From: Erythroxylum novogranatense
Lineage: Eukaryota; Streptophyta; Magnoliopsida; Malpighiales; Erythroxylaceae
Direction: 5' to 3'
NCBI GenBank assembly: GCA_029891385.1
Contig: CM057233.1
Span: 33,524,540 to 33,588,539 of the forward strand
DNA: 64,000 nt
Shown here one piece after another: positions 34,084 through 45,525 of this stretch. Below the pieces are notes generated by a model, which was not told the origin of the DNA, searched no databases, and saw nothing but the letters and a program-made list of their open reading frames with translations. How positions within the stretch are numbered: the stretch's first letter is position 1; the number at the start of each line of letters is the position of its first letter. The translations under genes were made by a program, and so were the position numbers.

Positions 34084-35215
34084 CTAAATTGTTCTTTCCA
34101 TTGTTATGAATAAAAACTTTACAACCAAAAGGATGAAAATATGAAATATTGGGTTTCTTACCTTTCTAAAGCTCGTAAGGTGTCTTAATTTTGTCTCTTC
34201 ATAAATGTACCCTATTGATGACATAGCACGCGGTATTGATTGCTTCCGCCCAAAATGATTTAGGAAGATCGTACTCATTTAACATAGTTCTACTCATTTC
34301 TTCAATGGAGCGATTCTTCCTTTCTACTACACCATTTTGTTGTGGAGTTCTTGGTGATGAGAAGTTGTTCTCCATTCTATATTTGTCGCAAAGACTCTCG
34401 AATGGTTCACATTCAAATTCACCTCCATGATCGGTTTTAATAGCAATAATTGACAAATTTTTCTCATTTTGAACCAACCTACACCACTTAGTAAATTCGT
34501 TAAAGGCATCACTTTTATTCGCAAGAAATCTCACCCAAGTAAATCTAGAAAAATCATCCATAATCACAAGGACATATAATTTTCCACTAAGACTAACATG
34601 TCTAGATGGTCCAATCAAATCCATATAAACAAGTTCAAGAATCCTAGATGTGCAAATTTCCTTCTTTGGTTTGAAAGATTCTCTAACATGTTTGCCTTTT
34701 AAACAAGATTCACACAAGTGATCTTTAACAAATTTTATCTTAGGCAATCCTCTCACAATGTCATTTTTTGAAAGCTTAGAAATTAAAGGCAAAGGAGCAT
34801 GTCCTAATTTTCTATGCCATAAAATTGCATTTTCTTCTAATGTCACCAAACATTTTTCATTAAAAGAACTATCATCATGTAAATCGACAATATATGTATT
34901 TCCATGTCTCAAACCAATGAAAGCAACATGACCATCCTTCTTAACCATGCAATGTGATGATTCAAAAACTACATTAAAATTCATATCACATAGTTGTGAA
35001 ACACTTAACAAGTTATGTTTCAAACCATCAACAAGCAAAACATTGTCAATGGTAGGCAAAGGTTCCTTACCCACTTTACCAATACCAATGATCTTACCTT
35101 TGTTGTTGTCTCCAAAAGTGACATAGCCTTGATTCTTTAGCTTAATTTCTGCAAATAGATTCTTGTCACCACTCATGTGCCTTGAACATCCACTATCAAT
35201 GTACCAAGTGCTTGA
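34084..35215 (-). pseudogene. Copia protease, GAG-pre-integrase and integrase core
   Basis: The protease motif WYIDSGCSRHMSGD (catalytic D in DSG) starts near 35205. It is followed by the pre-integrase zinc region (WHRKLGHA...CESCLKGKHVRESF) and the integrase core with all three catalytic residues visible: D in VYMDLIGP, D in KTDHGGEFE and E in NGVVERKNR. A frame break near 34200 separates the rest of the domain. The frame change between gag and protease lies near 35230. Confidence 0.9.
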
Positions 35216-35222
35216 TGGTTTT

Positions 35223-36893
35223 TCATCCCTTGCTTGTACCTACAATATCAACGTTCTTTCTTCTTATAGGTACCCAAGCCATTTTGGGTCCATTTTGGTT
35301 AGCCATATAAACCACATTAGGTAGTGTTGCGCCTTTTAACACCCAAATTTTCTTAACCTTAACGCATCTCCTAGTACTTTTGCATACAAGTTCTATATGA
35401 CCATCTTTCAAGCATCTAGCACATTGAGCAATTTTTCCATCCTTAGTAAATTTGGAAATTAAGGAACAATCTCTATCAAAAGGATCATATCCTAATCCAT
35501 GTCTAGAAATCGAATATCTTTGCAAAGATAACAGTTTTTCAAGCTTTTCGTTTCCATTTGCAAATTTTCCAACCACATAAGAAAATTCCTTTCTGAGTCT
35601 ATCAAGCTCACAAATAAGATTTTCCTTTTCAACAAGGCATGCAGAATGATCTTCTTTTGGACTATCTAAATCATCAATAGTCTCATGTAAGGCACTATTT
35701 TCAGCAACCAATTCTCTTATTTTCTTCCTCAATTTTTTGTTAATCTCAATAGCTTCTTCAAAATCAGCTTGTAAAGCATCAAAAGAATCTCTTAGATCTT
35801 GGTCATTGAAAGTTACCTCATTTTCATCATCACTTGATGAGCTATTTGCCATAAGCGCCAAGTTGTTTTCATCATTGCTTTGGTATGCTTCCTCATCATC
35901 ACTCCAAGTAGCTACTAGGCTAGCTTTCTTTTTCCCTTTGTCATATTTGTCACTTTTCTGGAAATTTGATGTGGAAGATGTGCTCTTGCATTCTCTTGCA
36001 TGATGTCTCTTTTTCCACATTTCCAACATTCTTCATTGCTCTTCTTTTCATCATACCCCTTTGATTTTCTTTCCATGGCAAACCTCTTTATTTCTCCATT
36101 TCCTCCACCATTTAATTCCTTCCTCCAATTTTTGAGAAGTCCTTTGAATTTTCTCAAATTTCTGGCGTACATTGCTATTTCTTCATCATCCTCTTCTTCA
36201 TCTATTTCTTCATCACTTTCATCAAAAGAAGAAATATTAGCCTTTAAAGCAATTGACTTTTGTGACTTACCTCTACCTCCTCTGGATTTGAGAATGACCT
36301 CATAGTTGATAAGTGATACCACCAAGGCATTGAATTCTAAATGATTGAGATCCTTGGATTCCATAATGGCAATGACTTGTGAGTCCCATTCCTTCGATAG
36401 TGAGCGAAGAATTTTCTTCACCTTCTCGCTATCCGTCATATGCTTTCCAAGGTTGCCTAATTCATTTATGATTTCTGCAAAACGATCAAGCATAGTGGAA
36501 ATAGACTCACCTTCCTTCATGACAAACATTTCATAGTCATGGAGAAGCATGTTGATCTTTGTTTCCCAGACTTGGTTGGTTCCTTCATGGGTGATGCGAA
36601 GTCTTTCCCACATTTCTTTAGTGCTGGTACAAGAATTAACTCGGTTTCTTTCCTCAACCGTGAGAGCACAATAAATTAGCTTCATGGCTTTCGCGTTGAT
36701 GTAAGCTTGCTTCCAATCATTGTCGTCGTACTCCATCTCCGTTTTTAACTCACCATTTTCTTTCAAAGGAGCTTGTGGACCAAAAATGATAATCTTCCAG
36801 TATTCCACTCCCTCGCTTATAATGTGATACTTCATAGGATTTTTCCAAGAAGAATAGTTAGTACCATTAAATAAAGAAGGGCAATTTTTGTGT
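35223..36893 (-). pseudogene. Copia gag, frameshifted inside the zinc knuckle
   Basis: The N-terminal frame (open from about 36893; first ATG 36835, but NGTNYSSWKNP is readable upstream) is a UBN2/retrotransposon gag domain: MKLIYCALTVEE, EMWERLRITHEGTNQV, FAEIINELGNLG. It breaks at about 36010 within the CCHC knuckle: CWKCGKR is in one frame and HHARECK in the next, a one-base loss. The second frame (36029-35223) holds the acidic, coiled-coil-prone C-terminal region and a further Cys/His-like segment (CARCLKDGHIELVC), as is common in Sirevirus gag. Confidence 0.9.
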
Positions 36894-36936
36894 TACCTTC
36901 TTCCGCTAGGTTATTGTGTGTCATCCCTGGATACTT

Positions 36937-36952
36937 CTACTCTGATACCAAT
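36937..36952 (-). promoter_or_regulatory. Primer-binding site of the copia element
   Basis: The minus strand reads ATTGGTATCAGAGTAG directly after the LTR end ...TTTACA, complementary to initiator tRNA-Met. It confirms that the right-hand LTR is the 5' LTR. Confidence 0.9.
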
Positions 36953-38042
36953 TGTAAACGATCTAGAAGGGGGGTTGAATAGATCTTTAAGCTTTTTTTA
37001 ATTTTCTACAACAAAATCAGAAGTTAATTCACACAAAAACAATTTAATCAAAATTAAATGTAAAGAGTAGAGAAGAAGAGCAAACACTGTTTTTATAGAG
37101 GTTCGGTGCTAAGACCTACGTCCTCTACCTAAGCTCCCACTTAGGATTTTGCAAACCACTTTATTGCAAACTTTGTAGTTCAGTGTGAACTTTTTACAAT
37201 ACCACTTGATTTCTGACTCAAGCTACCTTTACACACGATTTGTTTTCCGGCACAAATCCTACCTCACACGTGACCTTTTACTAGTCACTCAAATTCTAAG
37301 AGAAATAAGATAAAGTTTGAAGAACAAAGCTCAATACAATGATGTAACAAGATATGAGCAATAGTGAGCATAATGAAGAGCAATAATTGAGTCTTTTGCT
37401 TGTGGAACTTCACACTCGTGTTTTTCTTTGATCATCCACTCTTATACTTGTAGGAAAATAGCTGTTGGAACCCATTCTAGCCGTTGCATGATTGTTATGA
37501 CCGTTCCTTAACATCCTCCTTTCCATTTGTGACTAATTGACTTGTTGGAATTAATTTGTTGTACCCATAAGTCGACTTGTCATCATGTATAACTCGACTT
37601 GTGACAACATTTTTTGTAAAATTTTATCTCCGCTCTTCTATAAGTCAACTTATGCTATGTAAGTCGACTCGTGTCCTTCGATAAGTCGACTTGTGTTGAC
37701 ATTTCTTCATATGTTAGTCGACTTATGCTGTTCTAGTCAACTTATGCTGTTCGGATCTTGATGTATAAGTCGACGTATGATGTGCAAGTCGACTTATGTT
37801 GGCTTCAACAGTAATATCCATCCAAATCTTCTATAATCCTCATTATTAATGTCTCTTACACTTATAAGGAAACTTCCATCTTGATTCTCCAATGATTAAT
37901 CACTTGCTCATCTTGATTTGCACAATTCTTTCATTGAATAATAATCCCAAAATACCTGAAATAATTTCTTAACTAATTCTAGATATTTTATTATTATCAA
38001 AACATAAAGGGATTTAATTTGTCAACCACCATTGGTCCAACA
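36953..38042 (-). mobile_element. 5' LTR of the copia element
   Basis: TGTAAACGATC...GGTCCAACA in plus orientation, 1090 bp. In sense: TGTTGGACC start, AAGTCGACTT array (37800-37565), TATA box CTCTATAAAAACAG (about 37086-37099), short R/U5, then the primer-binding site. Complete at both ends, unlike its partner. Confidence 0.94.
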
Positions 38043-38779
38043 CTTCTCAATCAAAACAAGAAGAAAAAGATGAACTTACCCTCACAAGCTTGATTTCTTC
38101 TGCTTTCTTCTTCCTTCCAAGCTTCTCTTACACACTCTCACGAACTCTCTCTCTTCACCTCTCTTCTTTCACATTTTTTTCTCTCATTGGCTTCTAACGA
38201 CACTTCTCTCTTCTCTCCACGTTTTCCACTTCTTCTTTCTTCCTTCAAGGCCATTTATTTTGTCTTTTTCCCATTTTTTCCTTCATTTACCTTGTCCTTC
38301 CAATTATGCCCTCCTTTTGTCTTTAAAATTAACATCTTATACTTCTAACTCTTTAACTAAATCTTTCCAAAATTTAAAAGGAATTTGATATCACTTCCTT
38401 CTTGAAAAATGATTCTCATTGACTTAGTTTTCTAATGACACCAAAATCATTCAATTTGGTTCAAAAATCTAAAAGTTATATCCCAAAAATTTACGAACTA
38501 TTCTTATACTAAAATAATATTCTGTGCTCAATTTACGTCAAAAACTTGAAATTCTTTAGTATTGAATTAGAACTAAATTTCACTAGATAATTTGTATCCC
38601 TATCTCTCTAGTTTAATCTAAATCAAGAATCACCTCATTTGGATAACTAGGAAAAAAGTTATGGCTAAAACATTGAAGCATACTCAGTGAACATGTTTCA
38701 ACTATATTTTTCAGCTTTTAACTTCCAACATTTCACATATAATAGTTCTAACTTTCAAGAAAAGTTTGGGGTCCAACAT
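38043..38779 (-). mobile_element. 5' LTR of the 31-kb element, right piece
   Basis: Begins with the second copy of the 46-bp duplication (38043-38088) and ends GGGGTCCAACA, followed by the target duplication TAATA (38780-38784). It holds the sense start and probable promoter region of this LTR and one copy of the 81-bp unit that is doubled at 10295-10456. Confidence 0.88.
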
Positions 38780-38784
38780 AATAT

Positions 38785-38923
38785 ACTCGGGATTGTGATT
38801 GAATATGCATTATATATAATCAATATATATATGTGTTCATAAATGAGTACTTATATAATTATGCACAGTTGTGATGTGTGTAGATGTATATTGCATGATA
38901 TAAAAGAGCAATTAGAGCGACAA
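38785..38923 (+). mobile_element. LTR5 fragment, third part
   Basis: AT-rich 139 bp between the 31-kb element and the chromodomain element. It ends AATTAG|AGCGACAA, which fits an acceptor and the first bases of the type I mini-exon; the rest of that exon and its GTGAGTAACC donor are across the insertion at 48937-48974. Confidence 0.5.
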
Positions 38924-41608
38924 TGTAGCGCCCCCTTACCGTAAAGTATACGCTGGGATGCCCGTAGGTCGTACCGATGCATAACCTACGATGAGAGTGC
39001 ACTACGATTCGATCATTTCTATAAACCTCATGGCATCAATATAATAAAGCAGTGATATCGAAATCACTAAATTTTAAAAACCATTAAGCCTTTCTCATTT
39101 CATAAGATCAATCAGAAATATAGATAAGTCTATCAGTTCCCTACAGTCTAAATACAACAATCCAAAAAGGAAACTGATATAAAAGTCTATACTAAGACAT
39201 CCCAAAAATCCAATCCCCAGCTGATCGACCTATGAGCCATCGCCTCTCTCGCCAGAATGCTCACGCGGTAGGAGAAGAAACTCCGGAGCTAGGAGTCTAA
39301 TCTATCAGTCCTGAAAAACAATGCGCAATTTTGGATGAGTTTGCAAACTCAATGAGAAACCATCATCGATGGTTCACTCAATTCATACATTATGCGAATT
39401 GCGTACAACACAACACAATAACATTTAAAATATCATACAATGATCTACAACTTTTCATGCCTTCACATACTCAATAATAATCACATATCAGATAACACAA
39501 TTTGTATGCGATGCATATGAGACTCTTTTCCAGTTATTTCAGTGTTGTGACCGAGCGCTTCAGTGACAGTATACAGTGGATGCGTCAGGGAGTAGGAGAG
39601 CCCTCATGCAGGATGCGCTAACTCCCCTCGAGCTCGAAGCTCGGTTCAGTGACAGTATTTGAGCTTAAAGCTCTTTTCAGTAATAACGGCGAATCGGGTC
39701 AAAACGTTCATTATCTGTTCATGCATTTATGCATGAAATGCAAATGTCCAGTAATCCACAGTCATATGGCTATAAGCCCATTTATCATAGTTCCATAGTA
39801 GTCGAAAATCCAATTTATCAGAGACATGCATTTCGATCCTAATTATCCATGAAATCATACAGTTCACATTTCCAATCAATTCACACAGAACATTTAACAA
39901 CCAGAAATTGAGGAACTAACTAGGTTACTCACCTGTAACTTCCGAGCTACTGCCTAGAAGTCCCAGCAATGTCCGTGAAACGACGATCCAACGGTGCCTC
40001 TATAACAGTAAAATAATTTCCCATTACTAGATGCTCAATTTAAAACAATTCAGTGATGCATATGTCTAATTGAAACTATGTACAATGCATATTCATGATT
40101 TCCCAGTGCTAAAACCCAATTCACAATCTCTTGCCTCATAACCAAAATTCACTATTCACCATATCAATATCATCCATTAATTTCATAAGTCTCCAATTTA
40201 AACTCTCATAGTCATAATAAAATTCTTAGGTCACAATAGGAACTATAATCGACTCTCTTTCTATGATTGAGAACTTGCTCATTAAAATTCAAACTCTTAT
40301 TCTTTACCTCAATCGTAGACCTCTTTCTCTAGTTCATAACGAATCAAGAATCACCTCAATTGGAGATCTGTACCATAAATTATTCCCCAAAAACCAAAAC
40401 ACATAGCATCAAAAAATTGGAGCTCGTCGCGACGAAGGATCTCTCGTCGCGGCGTACCAGGTGCGCTCGCCTCGGCGTGGAAGGACGCTCGCCGCGGCGA
40501 ACACCTTCCAAGAGACGCGCCGCGACGAAGGAGAAGAACTCCTCGCGGCGAAGATCCGCACGCTCCCCGCAGCGCCTCGGTCTGCTCGTCGCGGCGAGCA
40601 CGTAATTGCTCGTCACGGCGAGGCCACCTGCAGACGTCGCGACGTGCGGTGACTTTGTCTTCTCCGATCAATTTTTCCTCCATTAATACTCTCTAAACTC
40701 AGCATTAAACACCCTAAACTACTCAATCTTCACATTAAATACCATAAATGCATCTAACAACAACGATTAACAACATTAAAGCCAATAACTTACCGATCGA
40801 AACTCAAAATCCCAAATTTCTGAAAATCACCAACTCTTTCTCCTTTCTCCCTCAACCACGAAGAACCTTTGACACCCACCAAACTTCATTCTGCCAAGAA
40901 TCCAGCTAAGCTCACACCAAAAAGGGAAGACAACAAGCAAAGATCGAAGGCTCACACACAAGGGGGAATCGGCAATCACCAACGAAGAGAGGAAAGATTT
41001 TGCCCTAGGAGAGATATCTTCCAATTTTTCAAACATAATATACATATATATATGGGGTTGATTTAAACCTGTAGATCATAGTCCTCTAATTCATTAATTT
41101 CCAGTCTCTAAATTTCAATGGCTCATCATAAAAATTCCTAAACTCACAAATCAAAGTTTTCCATGCTATTTATTCATCAATTTCAGAACCGGAATCTAAT
41201 CCATCAGTCTTTAAGTCAATTTCTCGGTCCGGACCCATAACTCTAAAATTTCCAGAAAAATTCCTATAAATCCTCAAAAATATAAGTCACTAGATCCTAT
41301 ACTCCAATTTAAATTTTTGGATCTCTAAAATTCAATTTTCACTCCAATTTCGCTATACAAACCCAATTATGCCATAATTCCCAATAAATCACAATTAAAC
41401 CTAATCATCTCGAAAATTTACAAATCAATTCATGAACACAATTAAACGTCGGAAAATGTCATGAATGCATGTACAGTCAATGCATGGGCAATTAATTCAT
41501 TCCTCTATAATTAGAGGTCAATGAATGCTCAATCAGTAAAATGCAGTATGCAATCCTACCCAGTCCCAATTTACCAAATAACCCTCCCATCGGTGATGGG
41601 ATGTTACA
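38924..41608 (-). mobile_element. 3' LTR of the chromodomain element (2685 bp)
   Basis: Near-identical to 46268-48931 by eye, with small indels. Sense features (right to left): TATA-like ATATATATATG near 41045, donor TCG|GTAAGT at 40794/40793, CpG island 40420-40660, acceptor TTATAG|AGG at 40000/39999, 67-nt mini-exon 39999-39933, donor CAG|GTGAGT at 39932, acceptor TTTTTCAG|GAC at 39311/39310. Predicted introns are 794 and 622 nt. Arginine-rich open frames across the CpG island are by-products. Confidence 0.94.
40420..40660. repeat. CpG palindrome island in 3' LTR
   Basis: About ten copies of CTCGTCGCGGCGA-like words, including perfect palindromes such as CGTCGCGACG, spaced about 20-30 bp apart. 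The partner island in the 5' LTR is at 47763-47985 and lacks roughly 35 bp near its end. Both lie in the predicted first intron. Confidence 0.88.
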
Positions 41609-42107
41609 ATTCTCCCCTCCTAATAAAAATTTCGTCCCGAAATTTCATACCTGCCCGGTCGAATAAATGAGGATACTGTCTCGTCATGAACTCCTCAGTC
41701 TCCCATGTTGCTTCCTCAGAAGAGTGGTTCTTCCAAAGGACTTTCACCAATGGAATCACCCGGTTCCTTAACTGCTTGACCTGTGACCCTATAATCCGCA
41801 CCGGCTCCTCTACATAACTCAAATCACTGGCTATCTCAATCTCCTGAGCTGGAATCACAGGGGTCGGGTCTGATCGGTACCATCGGAGCATACTAACATG
41901 GAACACATCATGCAACTGGGACATCTCAATCGGTAGAGCCAGTCTATATGCCAATGGTCCTATCCTCTCGAGGATCTCATAAGGACCAATATAACAAGGA
42001 CTCAACTTACCCTTACGGCCAAATCTCAGAACTCCTCTCCAAAGAGACACTCGCAGGAACACTCTATCACCCACACTATACTCCATCTCTCTCCGATGCT
42101 GATCCAC
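41604..42107 (-). pseudogene. Integrase C-terminus and chromodomain
   Basis: Starts DQHRREMEYSVGDRVFLRV and YIGPYEILERIGPLAYRLALP, the conserved integrase tail, then a chromodomain at about residues 95-145: YVEEPVRI...LVKVLWKNHSSEEATWETEEFM. Chromodomains direct insertion of these elements to particular chromatin. The frame is open to its C-terminus near the polypurine tract, but a stop (TAG, KAA*DRQ) separates it from the upstream integrase frame. Confidence 0.9.
41609..41622 (-). promoter_or_regulatory. Polypurine tract of the chromodomain element
   Basis: Minus strand AGGAGGGGAGAAT directly before TGTAACATCCC, preceded by the GGGACGAAATTT block common to plant chromoviruses. Confidence 0.9.
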
Positions 42108-42125
42108 ATAACTCTTCTGTCTATC

Positions 42126-42932
42126 CTAAGCCGCCTTGATGTGACACCGAATCAGCTGTACCTTATCTACGGTATCCTGAATCAACTCGGGACCCTCAAT
42201 CATCCTCACACCCTCTTCATCCCAATACAGTGGCGATCCACACGGCCTCCCATACAAGGCCTCATACGGTGCCATCCCAATACTGCTCTGATACTGATTA
42301 TTATAAGCAAACTCGATAAGAGCCAAATACTGATCCCATGATCCTCTGAACTCCAATACACAAGCCCAAAGCATATCCTCAACAGTCTTAATCGTCCTCT
42401 CACTCGCCCATCATGCTCGAGGATGAAATGCGAAGATCAAGTTCAACCGAGTACCCAAAGCGCATCGCAGCTCTTCCGTAACCTCAAGTAAATCTGGATC
42501 CCATGTCTCGAGACTATCGACAACGAAACCCCATGCAGCAAGACAATCATCGCCACATACTTCGGGCCAACTGATCGAGAGTATTGCTCTCCCTCACTGG
42601 CAAGAAGTGAGCCGATTTGGTCAATCGGTCCACTATGACCCGATAACATCAAACCGCCTCGACGCCCCAGGCAATCCCATAATAAAATCCATGGTAATCC
42701 GCTCCCATTTCCACTCCGGAATAGGCAACTAACGCAGCTTACCCATCGGAGCCCGGTGCTCACTTAACTCGCCGCACGCCAAGACCGAGAAACATACTCT
42801 GCTACCTACCTCTTCATGCCTGGCCACCAGAAATGCAACTTAAGAGTACGATACATCTTGGTAGTACCAGGATGCATAGCATAGGCAGCCACGTGAGCCT
42901 CCTCCAGAATCTCACGTCTCAACTCATCTACA
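42126..42932 (-). pseudogene. Gypsy integrase, heavily broken
   Basis: The 3' third (42374-42126) reads WDQYLALIEFAYNNQYQSSIGMAPYEALYGR, typical of the end of the gypsy integrase core. Upstream (42443-42932) the zinc-binding and core regions can be recognised only piecemeal over three frames with several stops, so not all catalytic residues can be assigned. It joins the RNase H frame at about 42933 through a frameshift. Confidence 0.8.
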
Positions 42933-44045
42933 TCAGGCACACACAGTCTCTGTCCCATCTCTCAGCTCAAAATCGGTAGTCGAATCAGATCTTACTCTAT
43001 CCATCAATCTCACCAACACTGGATCCCGATCCTGAACTCTCCTGATCCCGTCCTGCAACATCGGCGTAAGCCTCAAGGTGGCTAACAGAGCTCCATCCTG
43101 ACCCAAATCCATCTGCACATTAAGAGCTCTCAACTGAACCAAACACGGTAACCTCGAAACCTGAATCTGAGCTGCACTACCATGAGATCTCCTACTTAAT
43201 GCATCTGCCACCACATTGGCCTTCCCTGGGTGGTACTCGATAGTGCAGTCGTAATCCTTCAGTAACTCAATCCATCTTCTCTGCCTCAGATTCAGCTCTC
43301 GCTGACTCAACAAATATCTCAAACTCTTATGGTCAGTGAAGATCTGGAACGTCTCCCCATACAAATAATGTCTCCAGATCTTCAGAGCAAAAACCACTGC
43401 TGCTAACTCCAAATCGTGCACTGGATAGTTCACCTCGTGAGATCTCAACTGTCTCGAGGCATAAGCTATCACTCTGCTATGCTGCATCAATACACATCCT
43501 AGTCCCTGATGCGAAGCATCACTGTACACCACAAAGCCTCCAGTACCAGATGGGATGCTTAACACCGGCGCAGTAGCCAGCCGTTGTTTCAGCTCCTCAA
43601 AGCTCTTCTGGCACTCCTCAGTCCATCTAAACGGCGCACCCTTCCTCAGAAGCTTTGTCAGAGGGGCAGAGATCAGCGAGAACCCCTCGACAAACCTCCG
43701 ATAATATCCGGCCAATCCTAAGAAACTCCGAACCTCAGATACATTCCTAGGGGCCTCACAATGCAGCACTGCCTCGACCTTGCGAGAATCTACCTGAATA
43801 TCCTCACCGGTCACAATATGCCCCAAAAACACCACCTCATCTAGCCAAAATTCACATTTAGTGAATTTGGCATACAACTGCCTCTCTCTCATAATCTGCA
43901 ATACAGTCCTCAAATGCTCCGCATGCTCCTGTCTACTCCTCGAATACACCAAAATATCATCAATGAATACTATCACAAACTGATCCAGGTAGGGCTGAAA
44001 GACCTTAGTCATCAAGGCCATGAAGGCTGCCAGGGTGTTAGTCAA
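42933..44045 (-). pseudogene. Gypsy reverse transcriptase (palm end) and RNase H
   Basis: 370-residue open frame: [11 protein letters not shown] (catalytic FIDD box), [29 protein letters not shown], then RNase H with [14 protein letters not shown] (D), [18 protein letters not shown] (E) and [11 protein letters not shown] (D), and the connector ADALSRR. It is separated from the first half of the polymerase by a one-base loss at about 44043 (MPLG, then stop). Confidence 0.93.
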
Positions 44046-44800
44046 CCTAACGGCATCACTAAGAACTCGAAATGCCCATACCTGCTCCTAAAGGCACTCT
44101 TAGGCACATCGGCCTCTGCGATCCTCAATTGGTAATAACCTGACCTCAGATCTAATTTAGTAAACACCTGAGCTCCCTGCAACTGATCAAATAAATCATC
44201 AATCCTAGGCAGTGGATACCTATTCTTCACTGTCACCCGATTCAACTGCCTATAGTCAATACATAACCTCAACGTCCCATCCTTCTTCTTCACAAACAGT
44301 ACTGGAGCTCCCCATGGCGAAACACTCGGTCTGATAAACCCCTTATCCAAAAGCTCCTGCAACTGAGCCTTAAGCTCCCTCAGTTCCACCGGTGCCATCT
44401 TATACGGAGGTATGGATATAGGAGCGGTATCGGGAACGAGGTCAATCTCAAACTCTGACTCCCAATCCGGCGGTAAACTCGGTAACTCCTCGGGAAACAC
44501 ATCCGAAAATTTCCTAATCACGGGAATATCCTGCAATCTCTGCTCAACTCTAGTATCCACAATATGGGCCAGATAGGCCTCACAACCTCCCCGCATCAAC
44601 CCCAAGGCACTCAGGAAAGAAATCATCCTGGCTGGCACTGCCTGACTAACACCTCGAAAAACAACTCTGGGCTGACCAGGAGACTCTAATACTACCTCCT
44701 TGGTATAACAGTCCATCACGGCCCTATGCGCAGTCAACCAGTCCATCCCTAAGATCACATCAATCTCCCTCAGAGCCAATACTATCAAATCTGCACTCAA
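44042..44800 (-). pseudogene. Gypsy protease end and first half of reverse transcriptase
   Basis: [15 protein letters not shown] marks the protease end. The polymerase fingers and first catalytic aspartate follow: [19 protein letters not shown], then [17 protein letters not shown]. It stops at the frameshift near 44043; an in-frame stop at 44807 precedes it. Confidence 0.92.
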
Positions 44801-44806
44801 AACCGC

Positions 44807-45325
44807 TCAATCTATCTGAATCGGGCACCCCTTGTAGACCTCACCTAAAACCGTCGTACTACCTAGAGGCGTACTCACCTCTAACCCATACTGCAATCTC
44901 TCCCTATCCTCATGCAGTCTACATGCCAAATGCGGTGCAATGAATGAATGAGTGGATCCAAGATCCAACAATGCATATGCTTCAAAGCCAGAAATCAGAA
45001 GCATACCCGTAACAACATCTGGGGAATCCTGAGCCTCCTGCCGAGTCATGGCATAGAATCTAGCCTGGGACTGCTGCCTGCTACTCAGTCCCTCAGTCCT
45101 AACCACGGACCCCTCGGCTCGGCCTCGGCCTCTCCATCCCGATCCGCCTCCACGGCTCTGCTGCACCGTGGTATTGCTGCCAAATCTCCCAGTCATAGTG
45201 GACTGAGCTCCCAAAGTCTCGGGGCAATTCCTAACCAAGTGGTCCATCGAGCCACATCTCAGGTAGGCTCCAGACAGCCACCGACACTCTCCACTATGCC
45301 TCCTCTCGCAATGCTCACAGACTGA
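44807..45325 (-). pseudogene. Gypsy gag zinc knuckle and protease
   Basis: A Cys/His region (CEHCERRH...C and CGSMDHLVRNCP, about 45310-45220) is followed by a protease with LLDLGSTHSFIAPHLA, the active-site aspartate in D-L-G. Plant chromoviruses usually show D-S/T/P-G here, so the second position is unusual. The frame ends at a stop at 44807, just before LGMDWL. Confidence 0.85.
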
Positions 45326-45525
45326 AGGGATCTTCCCTGAACCTCTAGCACCACCACTGCCACTACCAGTCTGAATAAATCTGCCTCTCTGCCCAAAACC
45401 AGACTGTCTAGCTCCTCCTGCGGACCAAGAGCTCGCTCGACGCCATCGAACCCTCTACTAGATCGCTCGACTATCACTCGGCCTCTTGCCCTCGAGCCTC
45501 CCTGTCGGCCTCGGCCGACTCTATC

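Larger units (their letters stand above)
28815..38042 (-). mobile_element. Sirevirus-type Ty1/copia element, degenerate
   Basis: Two LTRs of about 1.08 kb (28815-29896 and 36953-38042), a TGGTATCAGAG-type primer-binding site next to the right LTR, a polypurine tract next to the left LTR, and gag, protease, integrase, reverse transcriptase and RNase H in copia order on the minus strand. An additional gene between pol and the 3' LTR, repeated palindromes in the LTR and several polypurine-like tracts in the 3' untranslated region are known marks of Sireviruses (SIRE/Maximus). The genes carry several frameshifts and stops. The LTRs differ by a few percent by eye, so insertion was younger than the host gypsy element. 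Confidence 0.93.
7381..38784 (-). mobile_element. Decayed chromovirus-type gypsy element, 31 kb with nested insertions
   Basis: Two diverged copies of one LTR bracket this region: 7386-10899 and 26119-28814 plus 38043-38779. The outer 5-bp duplication TAATA is perfect at 7381-7385 and 38780-38784. A polypurine tract abuts the left LTR (10900-10916) and a primer-binding-site remnant abuts the right LTR (26097-26116), so the element reads on the minus strand. Its internal sequence is only about 3.8 kb in three pieces (10900-13818, 20936-21516, 25850-26118). Insertions are solo LTR2 with LTR1 inside, solo LTR3, and a copia element. The start of the left internal piece aligns by eye with the chromodomain end of the element at 41609, which suggests a chromovirus. 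Confidence 0.85.

Noticed and set aside
40351..40683. Four arginine-rich frames on both strands
   Set aside because: By-products of the CpG island; indels shift the frames in the partner LTR at 47763-47985.
40827..41066. Identical frames of 65-72 residues here and at 48150-48389
   Set aside because: Repeated because they lie in the two LTR copies; they cover the predicted leader and have no recognisable domain.
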